A stretch of 49,980 nt of DNA from Microbacterium sp. 18062 (GCF_902706225.1 NZ_CACSKB010000031.1:1-49980); one strand, 5' to 3'. Shown: positions 15,231 through 28,092, counted from the stretch's first letter. The notes: generated by a model not told the origin, from the letters alone. Made by a program: numbers and translations.

Positions 15231-16532
15231 ATGGCGCTCGTGATGGGGGTCGACTCGTCGACCCAGTCGTGCAAGGTCGTCGTGCTCGACGACGCCGGGA
15301 GGATCGTGCGCGAGGGGCGGTCGCCGCATCCGGACGGCACCGAGGTCGATCCGGAGGCATGGTGGATGGCGCTTCGCGCGGCGATCGCCGATGCCGGCGG
15401 CCTCGGCGACGTCGATGCGTGGGCGATCGGCGGGCAGCAGCACGGGATGGTCGTGCTCGACGCGGACGGCCGGGTCGTCCGTCCGGCGCTGCTCTGGAAC
15501 GACACCCGCTCCGGCGGCGCCGCCGCAGACCTGGTCGCCGAGCTCGGGGCGGACGCGCTCGCCGAGCGCACGGGGCTCGTGCCGGTCGCCTCGTTCACGA
15601 TCACGAAGCTGCGGTGGCTGCGCGACCACGAGCCCGACAACGCCGCGCGCGTGGCGGCGGTCGCCCTGCCGCACGACTGGCTGACCTGGCGGCTGCGCGG
15701 GTTCGGACCCGCGGGCGAGTCGGCCCGCGGCCCCGTGCTCGAGGAGCTCGTGACGGACCGCTCGGACGCCTCGGGCACCGGCTACTGGTCACCGGCCAGC
15801 GGCGAGTACGACCGCAAGCTGCTGCGCGCGGCGCTCGGACACGACGCGGTGCTGCCGCGGGTGCTCGGACCCGCCGAGAGCGTCGCGGACGCGGACGGCC
15901 GCCGCGTCGGACCGGGTGCCGGCGACAACGCGGGCGCGGCCCTCGGCGTGGGGGCGGGGCCCGGCGACGTGATCGTCTCCATCGGCACGAGCGGCACGGT
16001 CTTCGCGGTCAGCGAGAAGCGCACCGTGGACCCGACCGGCACGGTCGCCGGGTTCGCCGACGCCGACGGGCACTTCCTCCCGATCGTCGTGACGCTGAAC
16101 GCCGCGCGCGTGCTCGACGTCGTCGCGCGCCTGCTCGGCACCGACCACGCCGGACTCAGCGATCTCGCGCTCGCTGCCGCATCCGGGGCCGGGGGACTCC
16201 GGCTCGAGCCGTACTTCGAGGGCGAGCGCACCCCGAACCTGCCGGACGCCACCGCCTCCCTGTTCGGGATGACGCTCGCCTCGACCACGCGGGAGAACCT
16301 CGCGCGCGCGGCCGTCGAGGGGATGCTCGGCGGCCTCGGCGCAGGACTCGCGGCCCTCCGCGATCTCGGCGTGCCCCTCGAGCGCGCGCTGCTCATCGGG
16401 GGCGCCGCGCAGTCCGAGGCCGTCCGCCGGATTGCGCCGGAGGTGTTCGGGATGCCGGTGGAGGTCCCGGCTCCGGGCGAGTACGTCGCCCTCGGGGCCG
16501 CCCGTCAGGCCGCCCGGGTGCTGCCGGCCTGA
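15231..16532 (+). CDS. xylB: Xylulokinase
   Basis: 433-residue FGGY carbohydrate kinase that phosphorylates D-xylulose to xylulose 5-phosphate, feeding the pentose phosphate pathway. The ATP-binding start is [17 protein letters not shown]; substrate loop [19 protein letters not shown]; the second phosphate region [10 protein letters not shown]; and C-terminal [12 protein letters not shown]. It is slightly shorter than many XylB proteins (about 460-490). GGAGGAG stands 6 nt before ATG 15231. Same direction as xylA but 258 bp away, so it may have partial independent control. Confidence 0.95.
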   Translation: MALVMGVDSSTQSCKVVVLDDAGRIVREGRSPHPDGTEVDPEAWWMALRAAIADAGGLGDVDAWAIGGQQHGMVVLDADGRVVRPALLWNDTRSGGAAADLVAELGADALAERTGLVPVASFTITKLRWLRDHEPDNAARVAAVALPHDWLTWRLRGFGPAGESARGPVLEELVTDRSDASGTGYWSPASGEYDRKLLRAALGHDAVLPRVLGPAESVADADGRRVGPGAGDNAGAALGVGAGPGDVIVSIGTSGTVFAVSEKRTVDPTGTVAGFADADGHFLPIVVTLNAARVLDVVARLLGTDHAGLSDLALAAASGAGGLRLEPYFEGERTPNLPDATASLFGMTLASTTRENLARAAVEGMLGGLGAGLAALRDLGVPLERALLIGGAAQSEAVRRIAPEVFGMPVEVPAPGEYVALGAARQAARVLPA

Positions 16533-16637
16533 CGCCCTCTGCCGGCCGGACCGCCCGCATCCCCGCCCCGCTCACCTCGAAGGACGGGGCGCCGCCATCG
16601 CTGCAGGACCTCACAGCACTCCCGGAGGGGGTGGCCG

Positions 16638-16643
16638 TAGCGT
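16638..16643 (+). promoter_or_regulatory. -10 box of leaderless alarmone synthetase gene
   Basis: TAGCGT ends 7 nt before ATG 16651, and there is no ribosome site in between. This spacing is what a leaderless actinobacterial transcript requires. Confidence 0.5.
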
Positions 16644-16650
16644 CGTACGC

Positions 16651-17328
16651 ATGACGATCCCGCTCGATGAGGCACAGGTCACCGTCTCGGCCGCGCAGCT
16701 GCGCGCCGTGCGCGACGAGATGCAGAGGTTCCTGCTCGAGTACCGGTTCGGGATGCAGGAGATCGAGACGAAGATCTCGATCCTGCGCGAAGAGTTCCAG
16801 CAGATGCACGACTACAACCCGATCGAGCACGTCTCGAGCCGGGTCAAGTCGCCCGACAGCCTCGTGGAGAAGGTCGGGCGCAAGGGCATCGACCCGGGCT
16901 TCTCGTCCATCCGCGCCCACATCACCGACATCGCCGGCGTCCGGGTGACCTGCAGCTTCACCGCCGACGCCTACCGGCTGTTCGATCTGCTCACCCAGCA
17001 GGACGACGTCACCGTCCGCGAGGTGAAGGACTACATCGCCACTCCCAAGGCGAACGGCTACAAGAGCCTCCATGCGATCGTCGAGGTGCCCGTCTTCCTC
17101 TCCACCGGCCCCGTGCGCGTGCCCGTCGAGGTGCAGTTCCGCACGATCGCGATGGACTTCTGGGCGAGCCTCGAGCACAAGATCTACTACAAGTACGCCC
17201 GTCAGGTGCCGAACCGCCTGATCGACGACCTGAAGGAGGCCGCCGACACCGCCGCGGCGCTGGACGAGCGGATGGAGCGTCTGCACCGCGAACTGCACGG
17301 CCCCTCCGGGCCGACGCTGCGCATCTGA
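16651..17328 (+). CDS. Small alarmone synthetase (GTP pyrophosphokinase, RelQ/YjbM-like)
   Basis: 225-residue single-domain RelA/SpoT synthetase without hydrolase or ACT domains. It transfers pyrophosphate from ATP to GDP or GTP to make (p)ppGpp. Key residues: the DIAGVRVTCSF strand, the DYIATPKANGYKSLHAIVEV substrate loop, and VEVQFRTIAMDFWASLEHKI. Length and domain layout match RelQ-type enzymes of the actinobacteria and firmicutes. ATG 16651 follows TAGCGT by 7 nt, pointing to leaderless translation. Isolated between xylB and an unknown gene. Confidence 0.93.
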   Translation: MTIPLDEAQVTVSAAQLRAVRDEMQRFLLEYRFGMQEIETKISILREEFQQMHDYNPIEHVSSRVKSPDSLVEKVGRKGIDPGFSSIRAHITDIAGVRVTCSFTADAYRLFDLLTQQDDVTVREVKDYIATPKANGYKSLHAIVEVPVFLSTGPVRVPVEVQFRTIAMDFWASLEHKIYYKYARQVPNRLIDDLKEAADTAAALDERMERLHRELHGPSGPTLRI

Positions 17329-17452
17329 CCTCGACGCGGGTCCGCCCCTCCCCGCACCCGCCCCGACGTGTGGGCTCCGGATACGGGCGCCCGCGGGTCA
17401 GGACAGCCTGCTGCGGGGCCCGCGCGATCCGGGCACGGGCAGAATGGACGGC

Positions 17453-17941
17453 GTGAGCGAGGTCGAAGAGCTGTTCGCCCGCGCCCGCGCGGAACTGGCC
17501 GCGGTGCCCACGGAGCCGATCGGGGAGTGGGCCGCGCCGCGCCGCATCCTGGGGCTGACGCGCGCCCCGCGGATCGTCCCGGTCGGAGACGCCTGGCACG
17601 TGGGCGTGCTGCTGCTCACCGACGACGCGGTGTTCGCGACCGGCGACATCGTGCGCGCCCGCGAGGAGGAGCGTCGCGGGTTCACCGCCGAGTCGCAGCG
17701 CGAACGGGCGGCGACGGCCGCCGCGGCGTTCCGGGGCGGCTTCCCCGAGGGCGCCGCCGTGCACATCGGGTGGACGCGGCTCGATGCCTCCGCTCTCGAC
17801 CGAGGCGAGGCATCCGGCCCCCTCGCCGTCCGGGACGGCGTTGCGTCCGTGCGCTGGAGCACGGCGGGCGCGTACCAGCCCCTCGCGGACTACCTGCGCG
17901 ATCGCGTCGCCCTGCTGCGCAGTCCGCCGCCGCGCGCCTGA
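17453..17941 (+). CDS. Conserved actinobacterial protein of unknown function
   Basis: 162-residue soluble protein I cannot assign to an established function. It begins SEVEELFARARAELAAVP and contains WAAPRRILGL, RIVPVGDAWHVGVLLLTDD and REEERRGFTAESQRERAATA. It has no signal peptide or membrane segment. GTG 17453 is chosen since CAGAAT lies 7 nt upstream (possible leaderless start); ATG 17444, three codons earlier, is the alternative. The codon usage is as in its neighbours, and coding is well supported by third-position GC. Confidence 0.7.
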   Translation: MSEVEELFARARAELAAVPTEPIGEWAAPRRILGLTRAPRIVPVGDAWHVGVLLLTDDAVFATGDIVRAREEERRGFTAESQRERAATAAAAFRGGFPEGAAVHIGWTRLDASALDRGEASGPLAVRDGVASVRWSTAGAYQPLADYLRDRVALLRSPPPRA

Positions 17942-18075
17942 CGCGGGCCGGGCAGGCGAGCACGGCCGCGCGTCAAGCCCCGGGGCGGACGGATGCGGAT
18001 GCGGAAGGCTCGACGCATGACGGAATCCCCCGCGCCATCCGGCCTGACCGGTTCATCCGTGCGATCCGACCCCGC

Positions 18076-18081
18076 TAATGT
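18076..18081 (+). promoter_or_regulatory. Possible -10 box of the glgX-treY-treZ set
   Basis: TAATGT, 28 bp before GTG 18110, would give a leader of about 20 nt containing AGGGGA as ribosome site. The -35 region is weak. Confidence 0.4.
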
Positions 18082-18109
18082 GGGATCGCTTCCGAAGTCA
18101 GGGGACGAT

Positions 18110-20320
<2,211 letters not shown>

Positions 20321-20325
20321 CCGCG

Positions 20326-22755
20326 ATGCGACCGCTGTCGACATACCGCCTGCAGATCCGGCCGTCGTTCGACCTGGACGCGGCCGCATCCGTCGTTCCG
20401 TACCTGCGCGACCTCGGGGTCTCGTGGACATACCTCTCTCCTCTGCTGCGGGCGACGAGCGGGTCCGATCACGGCTACGACGTCGTCGACCCGACGCGCG
20501 TCGACCCGGCGCGGGGCGGGGCCGAGGGGCTCGCGGCGTTCTCGGCGGCCGCGCGCGCGTCGGGGCTCGGCGTGCTGGTGGACATCGTGCCGAACCACAT
20601 GGGCATCTCCGCCCCGCGCGAGAACCCCTGGTGGTGGGACGTCCTGCGCCGCGGACGCGCATCGCCCCACGCGACGGCCTTTGACATCGACGGGGATGCG
20701 GGCGAGGGCCGGGTGCTCGTCCCCGTGCTAGGCGCCGCTCTCGACGAGGCGGTCTACGAGCTGTCGGTCGAGCCGACTCCCGCTGCCGACGCCCCCGACG
20801 GCCTGCTCCGCTACCACGACCACGTCTTCCCGCTGGCGCCCGGTTCGCTCGACGGCATCACCGACCCCGCTGACCCGGATGCGGTGCGCACGGTGCTCGA
20901 TCGGCAGCACTACCGCCTCGCGTTCTGGCGCACGGAGGCGACCGAGCTGAACTACCGGCGCTTCTTCGCGGTGACGACGCTCGCCGGAGTACGCGTCGAG
21001 GTGCCCGAGGTGTTCGACGCCACGCACGCCGAGATCGTGCGCTGGGTGCGCGAGGGCCTCGTCGACGGGCTGCGGGTCGACCACCCCGACGGCCTGCGCG
21101 ACCCGGGGGGATACCTCGAGCGTCTCACCGCCGCGACGTTCGCGGCACGGCCCTCGCTCGAGGTCTCGGTGGGCTCGCGTCCCGGCAGGCACGTGATCGG
21201 CCGCAGCGTTCCGGAGGCCGCGCCGGTGTGGGTCGAGAAGATCCTCGAGCACGGCGAGAGCCTGGCCGGATGGTGGGCCACCGCGGGCACGACCGGGTAC
21301 GACGCGCTCGGCGTCGTCGACCGCGTGCTCGTCGACCCCGCCGGCGAGGCGCCGCTCGATGCGCTCGATGCGCGGCTGCGCGCGGAGTCCGGGCTCGACG
21401 CCGCCGAGGCGTGGCCCGACCTCATCCACGGCACGAAGCGGATGATCGCGGACACCATCCAGGTCGCCGAGATCCGCCGGCTCGTGCGGGAGCTGCCGCA
21501 TCCGATCGACCGCGCCGACGACGCCCTCGCCGAGATCCTCGCGAGCTTCCCCGTGTACCGCTCGTACCTTCCGGCCGGGCGGGAGCACCTGGAGGAGGCG
21601 CTCGCCGACGCGGCCGTCCGTCGCCCCGATCTCGAGGCGGCGATCTCGGCGCTCGCCCCGGTGCTGGGCGACCCCGAGCTCGACGTCGCCCAGCGCTTCC
21701 AGCAGACGACCGGGCCGGTGATGGCCAAGGGCGTCGAGGACACCGCGTTCTACCGGTGCACGCGGCTCGGCTCGCTCACCGAGGTCGGCGGCGATCCGTC
21801 GGTGTTCTCGCTCTCCGTCGCCGGGTTCCACGAGGCGCAGCAGGTGCGGCAGGCGGCGTGGCCCGCGGCGATGACCGCCCTGTCGACGCATGACACCAAG
21901 CGCGGCGAGGACGTCCGGGCGCGGCTCGACGTGCTGTCCGAGGTGCCGGGGCGGTGGGCCGAGGTGCTCGACGAGCTCCGCGGCATCGCCTCGACCGGGC
22001 ACGGTCCGTTCGACGCCCTGCTCTGGCAGGCGATCGTGGGCGCCTGGCCCGCGTCATCCGACCGCCTGCACGCCTACGCCGAGAAGGCTGCCCGCGAGGC
22101 CGCCGAGCGCACCGGATGGTGGGACCCGGATGCGGCGTTCGAGCGCCGCATGCATGCCCTCGTCGATGCGGCCCGCGGCGCCGCCCGCCCGGTCGTCGAG
22201 GGGTTCGTCGCCGAGATCGCGGGGTTCGGCTGGTCGAACGGCCTGTCGGCGAAGCTGCTGCAGCTCGCCGCCCCCGGAGTGCCCGACGTCTACCAGGGCT
22301 CGGAGCTGTGGGAGCAGTCGCTCGTCGACCCCGACAACCGCCGCGCCGTCGACTTCGGGCTGCGTGCGCGGATGCTGGCCGACCTCGACGCGGGGTTCGC
22401 CCGGGGCGAGCTGCCCGAAGTCGATGCATCCGGGGTCGCGAAGCTGCTCGTCACCTCGCGGGCGCTGCGGCTGCGCCGTGATCGCCCCGACCTCTTCGCG
22501 CGGTACCGGCCGATGACCGTCGTGGGCGCGGAGGCCGCTCACGCGATCGCGTTCGACCGGGGCGGAGCGCTCGCGCTCGCGACGCGCCTGCCGACGGGCC
22601 TCGCCGCCCGCGGCGGCTGGACCGACACGGCGCTGCTGCTGCCCGCGGGCCGCTGGCGCGACGAGCTCACGGGGCACGAGTTCGACGGCGGCGTGATCCC
22701 GCTGTCCGAGCTGCTCGCGACCTACCCGGTCGCCCTGCTGGGCCCCTCCGCGTGA
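20326..22755 (+). CDS. treY: Malto-oligosyltrehalose synthase
   Basis: 809-residue GH13 intramolecular transglucosidase. It turns the reducing end of a maltodextrin into a terminal alpha,alpha-1,1 trehalosyl unit. The first residues MRPLSTYRLQIRPSFDL and YLSPLLRATSGSDHGYDVVD are diagnostic. VDIVPNHMGIS, DGLRVDHPDGLRDP (nucleophile), VWVEKILEHGE (acid) and TGYDALGVVDRV follow. Start ATG 20326 lies 5 bp after the glgX stop, so the two are co-translated. The next step is TreZ, coded 253 bp downstream after a repeat cluster. Confidence 0.95.
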   Translation: MRPLSTYRLQIRPSFDLDAAASVVPYLRDLGVSWTYLSPLLRATSGSDHGYDVVDPTRVDPARGGAEGLAAFSAAARASGLGVLVDIVPNHMGISAPRENPWWWDVLRRGRASPHATAFDIDGDAGEGRVLVPVLGAALDEAVYELSVEPTPAADAPDGLLRYHDHVFPLAPGSLDGITDPADPDAVRTVLDRQHYRLAFWRTEATELNYRRFFAVTTLAGVRVEVPEVFDATHAEIVRWVREGLVDGLRVDHPDGLRDPGGYLERLTAATFAARPSLEVSVGSRPGRHVIGRSVPEAAPVWVEKILEHGESLAGWWATAGTTGYDALGVVDRVLVDPAGEAPLDALDARLRAESGLDAAEAWPDLIHGTKRMIADTIQVAEIRRLVRELPHPIDRADDALAEILASFPVYRSYLPAGREHLEEALADAAVRRPDLEAAISALAPVLGDPELDVAQRFQQTTGPVMAKGVEDTAFYRCTRLGSLTEVGGDPSVFSLSVAGFHEAQQVRQAAWPAAMTALSTHDTKRGEDVRARLDVLSEVPGRWAEVLDELRGIASTGHGPFDALLWQAIVGAWPASSDRLHAYAEKAAREAAERTGWWDPDAAFERRMHALVDAARGAARPVVEGFVAEIAGFGWSNGLSAKLLQLAAPGVPDVYQGSELWEQSLVDPDNRRAVDFGLRARMLADLDAGFARGELPEVDASGVAKLLVTSRALRLRRDRPDLFARYRPMTVVGAEAAHAIAFDRGGALALATRLPTGLAARGGWTDTALLLPAGRWRDELTGHEFDGGVIPLSELLATYPVALLGPSA

Positions 22756-22784
22756 GCCCTCACCGGCATCCTCGGTCTGCCTCG

Positions 22785-22847
22785 GTCCGCGGGTGATGTC
22801 GGTTTGCGTGTGGTCCCGGTCCGCGGGTGGTCCCGGTTTGCGTGTCT
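22785..22847. repeat. Two direct copies of a 28-bp sequence
   Basis: Copies at 22785-22812 and 22820-22847, period 35 bp. Each starts GTCCGCGGGTG and ends GGTTTGCGTG. They lie in the treY-treZ gap just before palindrome family D. Confidence 0.75.
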
Positions 22848-22966
22848 CAGCTATGCAGCAGGAAAGGGTCCCGTGGATGAACAACCGAGACACCGAGGAG
22901 CAAGCCTGATGTAGGTGTCTCGGTTGTGCAGGGCAGAGGGCGTCTTCTGCTGCACAATCGAGACAC
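22842..22966. repeat. Palindromic repeat family D, two tandem copies
   Basis: Copy 1 (22842-22893) starts GTGTCTCAGCTATGCAG and ends CAACCGAGACAC; copy 2 (22915-22966) starts GTGTCTCGGTTGTGCAG and ends CTGCACAATCGAGACAC, nearly perfect 17-bp arms. Copy 2 ends 43 nt before the treZ start, inside any treY-treZ transcript, so it would be a strong hairpin upstream of treZ. Confidence 0.85.
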
Positions 22967-23008
22967 GGATCGTGGGTGCCGGGGCGGTACAGGAGCGGGG
23001 AGGAACGC

Positions 23009-24886
<1,878 letters not shown>

Positions 24887-25314
24887 GGCCGGGTACGGCC
24901 GAGTACGGCCGGGTGGGCCGCTCGTCGGGCTGCCGATCCGGGGCGGCTGACGTCTCGGCGGGGTCTCGGCCGTGGCAGTGCGGCCTGCTCGGTGTGCAAC
25001 GTCGGGTATCGCCGGTGACGCGCCGCGGCGGCCGCGATCTCTCCCGCGTGTCGTCCGGAATCCCCGCCGTTGTGTTCCGCGATCGTGAGGAGGGCGAGCT
25101 CTGCGCCGTGCCGAACGAACGGCGATGCGGCAGGGATGGAACCACGTCGCCGCTGCCGGACAGTACAGGGCGGGGGCGGTGAGGGAGGGCCGGGTGCGCG
25201 GAGCCGAGGAAGCACGATTCGGGTGGTGCGAGTCGGCCGGAGCGCACCCGGCCCGTTCGGTTGTTCGCGATTATGCTGTAGCTGCGCGAGCGGTCGACGT
25301 CGGGGGTGAGCTTC
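24887..25314. other. Long intergenic region with repeat E and sigma gene promoter
   Basis: 428 bp without a supported gene. It carries palindrome E (about 24994-25074), a GC-rich stretch, and near its end TATGCT at 25272-25277, the best -10 candidate for the sigma factor gene, which would give a leader of about 30-35 nt. Confidence 0.6.
24994..25074. repeat. Palindromic repeat family E, copy 1
   Basis: Left outer arm GTGCAACGTCGGGTATCGCC pairs imperfectly with the right outer arm GGAATCCCCGCCGTTGTGTT; inner arms GGTGACGCG and CGCGTGTCG. It has the same sequence plan as the copy at 27827-27904. Confidence 0.75.
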
Positions 25315-25902
25315 GTGACACACGAGGGCGAGCCCACAGACGCAGAACTGCTGTTCCGTGTCACTCGTGGCGACGAGACCGCATACCGCCTGATCTTCCG
25401 CCGGCACGAGCGGCCGTGCTACCGGGTGGCGCTGGGGATGACGCGATCGACCTGGGATGCGGAGGAGGTCGTCAGCTCGGCGTTCGCCGAGCTGTGGCGC
25501 AAACGGCAGAACGTGCGACTGGTCGATGACTCGGCGCTTCCGTGGCTGCTCACCGTCGTCTCGTATGCGGCAAAGAACCACCTTCGGGGTGCGGGGCGCT
25601 ATCGGCGCCTGCTCGGCCGCATCCCACGGGAGGACGTCGAGCCCGACCACGCCGACGAAGTCGCGCGGATGGTGGATTCAGCCGCGGTGTCGGCGGAGAT
25701 CCAGGATGCGCTGAGCAGGCTCAACGCTCGCGATTCGGCTGTCGTGGTGCTGTGTCTGATCGAGCAGCTGTCGACCCGGGATGCGGCGGTGGCGCTGGGA
25801 GTTCCGGAGGGAACGGTCAAGTCGCGGCTGTCCCGGGTGAAGGCGAGATTGCGCGGCGATCTGGCGCATGTCGCGCCGGGTGCGAGGGAGGTGACGGAGT
25901 GA
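25315..25902 (+). CDS. RNA polymerase sigma factor (ECF/sigma-70 family)
   Basis: 195-residue sigma factor with region 2 at about residues 10-80 (DETAYRLIFRRHERPCYRVA, DAEEVVSSAFAELWRKR) and region 4 at about 125-175 (LSRLNARDSAVVVLCLIEQL, AALGVPEGTVKSRLSRVKAR). No long C-terminal extension. It directs RNA polymerase to a set of promoters unknown here. Start chosen: GTG 25315 since GGGGGTGAG is placed 5 nt upstream; GTG 25306 gives three more residues. The next gene overlaps by 4 nt (GTGA) and encodes a single-pass membrane protein, the usual position of an anti-sigma factor. Confidence 0.88.
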   Translation: MTHEGEPTDAELLFRVTRGDETAYRLIFRRHERPCYRVALGMTRSTWDAEEVVSSAFAELWRKRQNVRLVDDSALPWLLTVVSYAAKNHLRGAGRYRRLLGRIPREDVEPDHADEVARMVDSAAVSAEIQDALSRLNARDSAVVVLCLIEQLSTRDAAVALGVPEGTVKSRLSRVKARLRGDLAHVAPGAREVTE

Positions 25903-26387
25903 ACGAGCGGATGCCGCACGGCACGGCGATCGAGGACGCCCTGGTGGCGCGGATGCACGCCGACCTCACCCGGCTTCCCTGGTACAAGCGTTGGTACGGC
26001 CGGGTCGGCATCGTCGGTGCGGGGGCTCTTGTGGTCGCGGGCGGAGTCGCCGCGACGACGCTGCTGACGGCGGAGCCGGTGACCGACTCGTTCACCGTGC
26101 ACTGCCTGTCGGAGGCGAGCCTGAACCCCGACGGATCGCTTCCGGGGACGACCGTGGGCCTTGCCTCACCCGACGGAGTGCTGCCGATCGACGACGCGAT
26201 CGACATGTGCACCCTGGCCTGGGAATCCGGCGCGATGGACCGGACCGACCCGCTCGATCCCTCGCCTGCGCCGGGGGTGGCGCCCGACGACTTCACCCTG
26301 TGCATCACCGATCTCGGCGAAGCTGCGGTCGTCCCGGGCGAGGTCGCCTGCTCTTCGCTGCGCCTGCATCCGTTCTCATCCGAGTGA
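25899..26387 (+). CDS. Single-pass membrane protein, possible anti-sigma factor
   Basis: 162 residues. A short cytoplasmic part of about 36 residues, one helix (VGIVGAGALVVAGGVAATTLL) and an extracytoplasmic domain with paired cysteines (VHCLSEASL, MCTLAWESG, LCITDLGE, VACSSLRL). The position after the sigma gene with a 4-nt GTGA overlap suggests anti-sigma control. It has no zinc-binding HxxxCxxC anti-sigma domain, so the mechanism would be unusual, or it may instead be a sigma-dependent envelope protein. The last 12 nt overlap the convergent secreted-protein gene. Confidence 0.7.
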   Translation: MNERMPHGTAIEDALVARMHADLTRLPWYKRWYGRVGIVGAGALVVAGGVAATTLLTAEPVTDSFTVHCLSEASLNPDGSLPGTTVGLASPDGVLPIDDAIDMCTLAWESGAMDRTDPLDPSPAPGVAPDDFTLCITDLGEAAVVPGEVACSSLRLHPFSSE

Positions 26388-26963
26388 GCCGGACGGCCGG
26401 TAGACGACGGACGACGTCTGCGCGGCCATCGTGCCCAGCGAGGAGCAGTACGGGGTGCAGTTGTAGACGGCGCCGCCGTACGAGGTGTTCGCGTAGTCGC
26501 TCACCCAGCAGTTGTTGAAGCCCTCGGAGGACCGGATGACGTCGTTCCAGCCCGACGGCATGGAGGGGAAGCCGTAGGTCACGCCGTAGCATCCGCTGCC
26601 CGTGCCCCACTGCACGAGAACCGAGCCGGTTCGCCCCGTGCCGGTGTACTGGCGTCCGACGATCACGGTGCTCGCTGCCGTCACGTCTGTGCGCGCCTGG
26701 GGGGTGAGCTGCTCGAGGTCGCCGGGGGCGCCCTCCTCGACGAACGTCTCTGCCTCCGTGAGCGTGTCGAAGCACGACACGACGACCGGCACGTCGGGGT
26801 CGGGCTCGCCCCGCTGCGGCACCGTGCCCACGGTGCAGGCGCGTTGTTCTGTTCTTGTCTCGTCTGTCTGGGGTGCCGCGGTCGCGGCTGTGGGCGCCGA
26901 CACGGTGATGAGGGCGATGGCCATGACGAGGCTCGCCGTCGCGAGCAGTCTTCGAGCTTTCAT
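26376..26963 (-). CDS. Secreted protein with beta/gamma-crystallin-like (peptidase inhibitor I36-type) C-terminus
   Basis: 195 residues with a clear signal peptide (MKARRLLATASLVMAIALIT, cleavage near ATA-AP at about residue 30). The C-terminal 60 residues show WNDVIRSSEGFNNCWVSDYA followed by NTSYGGAVYNCTPYCSSLG, a pattern like the calcium-binding crystallin fold of secreted I36-type inhibitors and related proteins. Four cysteines suggest disulfides. It is convergent with the sigma/membrane-protein pair, ending 12 nt inside it. Function: extracellular, possibly inhibitor or structural; the domain call is moderate. Confidence 0.65.
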   Translation of the reverse strand: MKARRLLATASLVMAIALITVSAPTAATAAPQTDETRTEQRACTVGTVPQRGEPDPDVPVVVSCFDTLTEAETFVEEGAPGDLEQLTPQARTDVTAASTVIVGRQYTGTGRTGSVLVQWGTGSGCYGVTYGFPSMPSGWNDVIRSSEGFNNCWVSDYANTSYGGAVYNCTPYCSSLGTMAAQTSSVVYRPSGSLG

Positions 26964-27061
26964 GTCGTGCCCCCAGCATCCGAGTGGTCTTTGTCAGGTG
27001 ATGTCCGGCACGGGTGGGATGGTTCCCGCCCGTGCCGGGATAGAAGCCCCTGCTGAGTCAC

Positions 27062-27090
27062 TGCATCACTTTTATTGATGCTATGATGCA
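27062..27090. promoter_or_regulatory. Probable VapBC operator and promoter
   Basis: TGCATCA (27062-27068) and TGATGCA (27084-27090) are perfect inverted arms 15 bp apart, and another TGATGC lies at 27076-27081. The -10 box TATGAT (27082-27087) is inside the right arm, fitting autorepression by the antitoxin-toxin complex. Confidence 0.65.
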
Positions 27091-27097
27091 AGCCACC

Positions 27098-27355
27098 ATG
27101 TCTCGTACGACGATCACGCTCACTCCGGATGCCGAGAGTCTCGTGCGCAAGGCGATGCGCGAGCGCGGCCTCACCTTCAAAGAGGCGGTGAACGCCGCGA
27201 TCATCGAGGGGCTAACGTCGACGGCGCGACGCGAGCGGGTCGAGACGCCGACGTTCGACCTCGGGCGAGCGCGGCTTCCCCTGGAGCGTGCGCTCGCGCT
27301 CGCCGGCGAGTTGGAGGACGAGGAGCTGCTCCGCAAGCGAGAGCTCGGCAAGTGA
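27098..27355 (+). CDS. VapB-type antitoxin
   Basis: 85-residue antitoxin. The N-terminus MSRTTITLTPDAESLVRKAM with RGLTFKEAVNAAI is a ribbon-helix-helix DNA-binding domain; the C-terminal part, rich in charged residues (ELEDEELLRKRELGK), would bind and block the toxin. Start chosen is ATG 27098, 10 nt after TATGAT; ATGs at 27083 and 27086 lie in the -10 box and are unlikely. The stop overlaps the toxin start by 4 nt (GTGA). Confidence 0.85.
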   Translation: MSRTTITLTPDAESLVRKAMRERGLTFKEAVNAAIIEGLTSTARRERVETPTFDLGRARLPLERALALAGELEDEELLRKRELGK

Positions 27356-27786
27356 GGCTCGTCGACGCGAACGTGCTGCTGTACGCCGTCGACCAGAACG
27401 CTCCGCACCACGACGCGGCCAAAGGGTGGCTCGACAATGCCTTGAACGGCGCGGAGACCGTGCTCCTGCCGTGGATGAGCCTGCTCGCCTTCGTGCGGCT
27501 GACCACTCACCCGCGGGTGTTCGACCGCCCCCTCTCCCCGGCTCAGGCACTCGACATCGTCGATGCCTGGCTCGGTTCGCCGAGCGCTGTCGTCCCGGAG
27601 CCGGATGCGCGCCATCCGGGTCGTCTGCGTGACCTGCTCGAGGCCGCGGGCGGACACGGGGGCAACCTCGTCAATGACGCCCATCTCGCGGCTCTCGCCC
27701 TGCGACACGGTGCGGTCGTGATGACCTTCGACTCCGATTTCGGTCGTTTCCCCGGCGTGCGGTGGGAGCGGCCTGCCGGGGCATAG
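27352..27786 (+). CDS. VapC-type PIN-domain toxin
   Basis: 144-residue PIN ribonuclease. The first acidic residue is in MRLVDANVLLYAVD, the later ones in NLVNDAHLAALAL and VMTFDSDFGRFPGVRW; together these bind the metal used to cut RNA. The second conserved acidic position (usually a Glu in the helix) reads LLAFVR here, where substitution is common in this subfamily. Starts with GTG in a 4-nt overlap with the antitoxin. Released toxin would stop growth by cleaving tRNA or rRNA (family knowledge). Confidence 0.9.
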   Translation: MRLVDANVLLYAVDQNAPHHDAAKGWLDNALNGAETVLLPWMSLLAFVRLTTHPRVFDRPLSPAQALDIVDAWLGSPSAVVPEPDARHPGRLRDLLEAAGGHGGNLVNDAHLAALALRHGAVVMTFDSDFGRFPGVRWERPAGA

Positions 27787-28092
27787 CCCTGGCCGATGCA
27801 CACCCGTGGGGATGCACACTGTGCGATGCACAACGGCGGGGATTCCCGGTGACACGCCGCGTCGGCAGCTGGTTCGCCCGCGTGTCGCTCGGAATCTCCG
27901 CCGTTGTGCCCCGGAAAGCTGCGATCACACCGGAAGCTCCGCCGTCGGGCCGGGAGAGTCCCCGGTGCGCGCGGGTGACCCTTCGGCCGCGATCCTGCCG
28001 GCTGGGTGGGGTTGAAGGCGTCGCTGCCGCGCCGGTGGTGAACGGCGCTACGAGAAGAATCGCAGCGAGGGCGATTGCGGATTTGAGCACGC
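27787..28092. other. Intergenic region with GATGCACA repeats and repeat E
   Basis: After vapC come three GATGCACA words (27795, 27811, 27825), then palindrome E copy 2, then a less GC-rich stretch that on the minus strand encodes the possible signal-peptide fragment (27992-28135). No intact gene is supported. Confidence 0.6.
27827..27904. repeat. Palindromic repeat family E, copy 2
   Basis: Outer arms TGCACAACGGCGGGGATTCC and GGAATCTCCGCCGTTGTGC, nearly perfect over 19 bp; inner arms GTGACACGC and GCGTGTCGC. Best-preserved copy of family E. Confidence 0.88.

Noticed and set aside
25899..26387. Zinc-binding anti-sigma factor
   Set aside because: No HxxxCxxC motif in the short cytoplasmic part.
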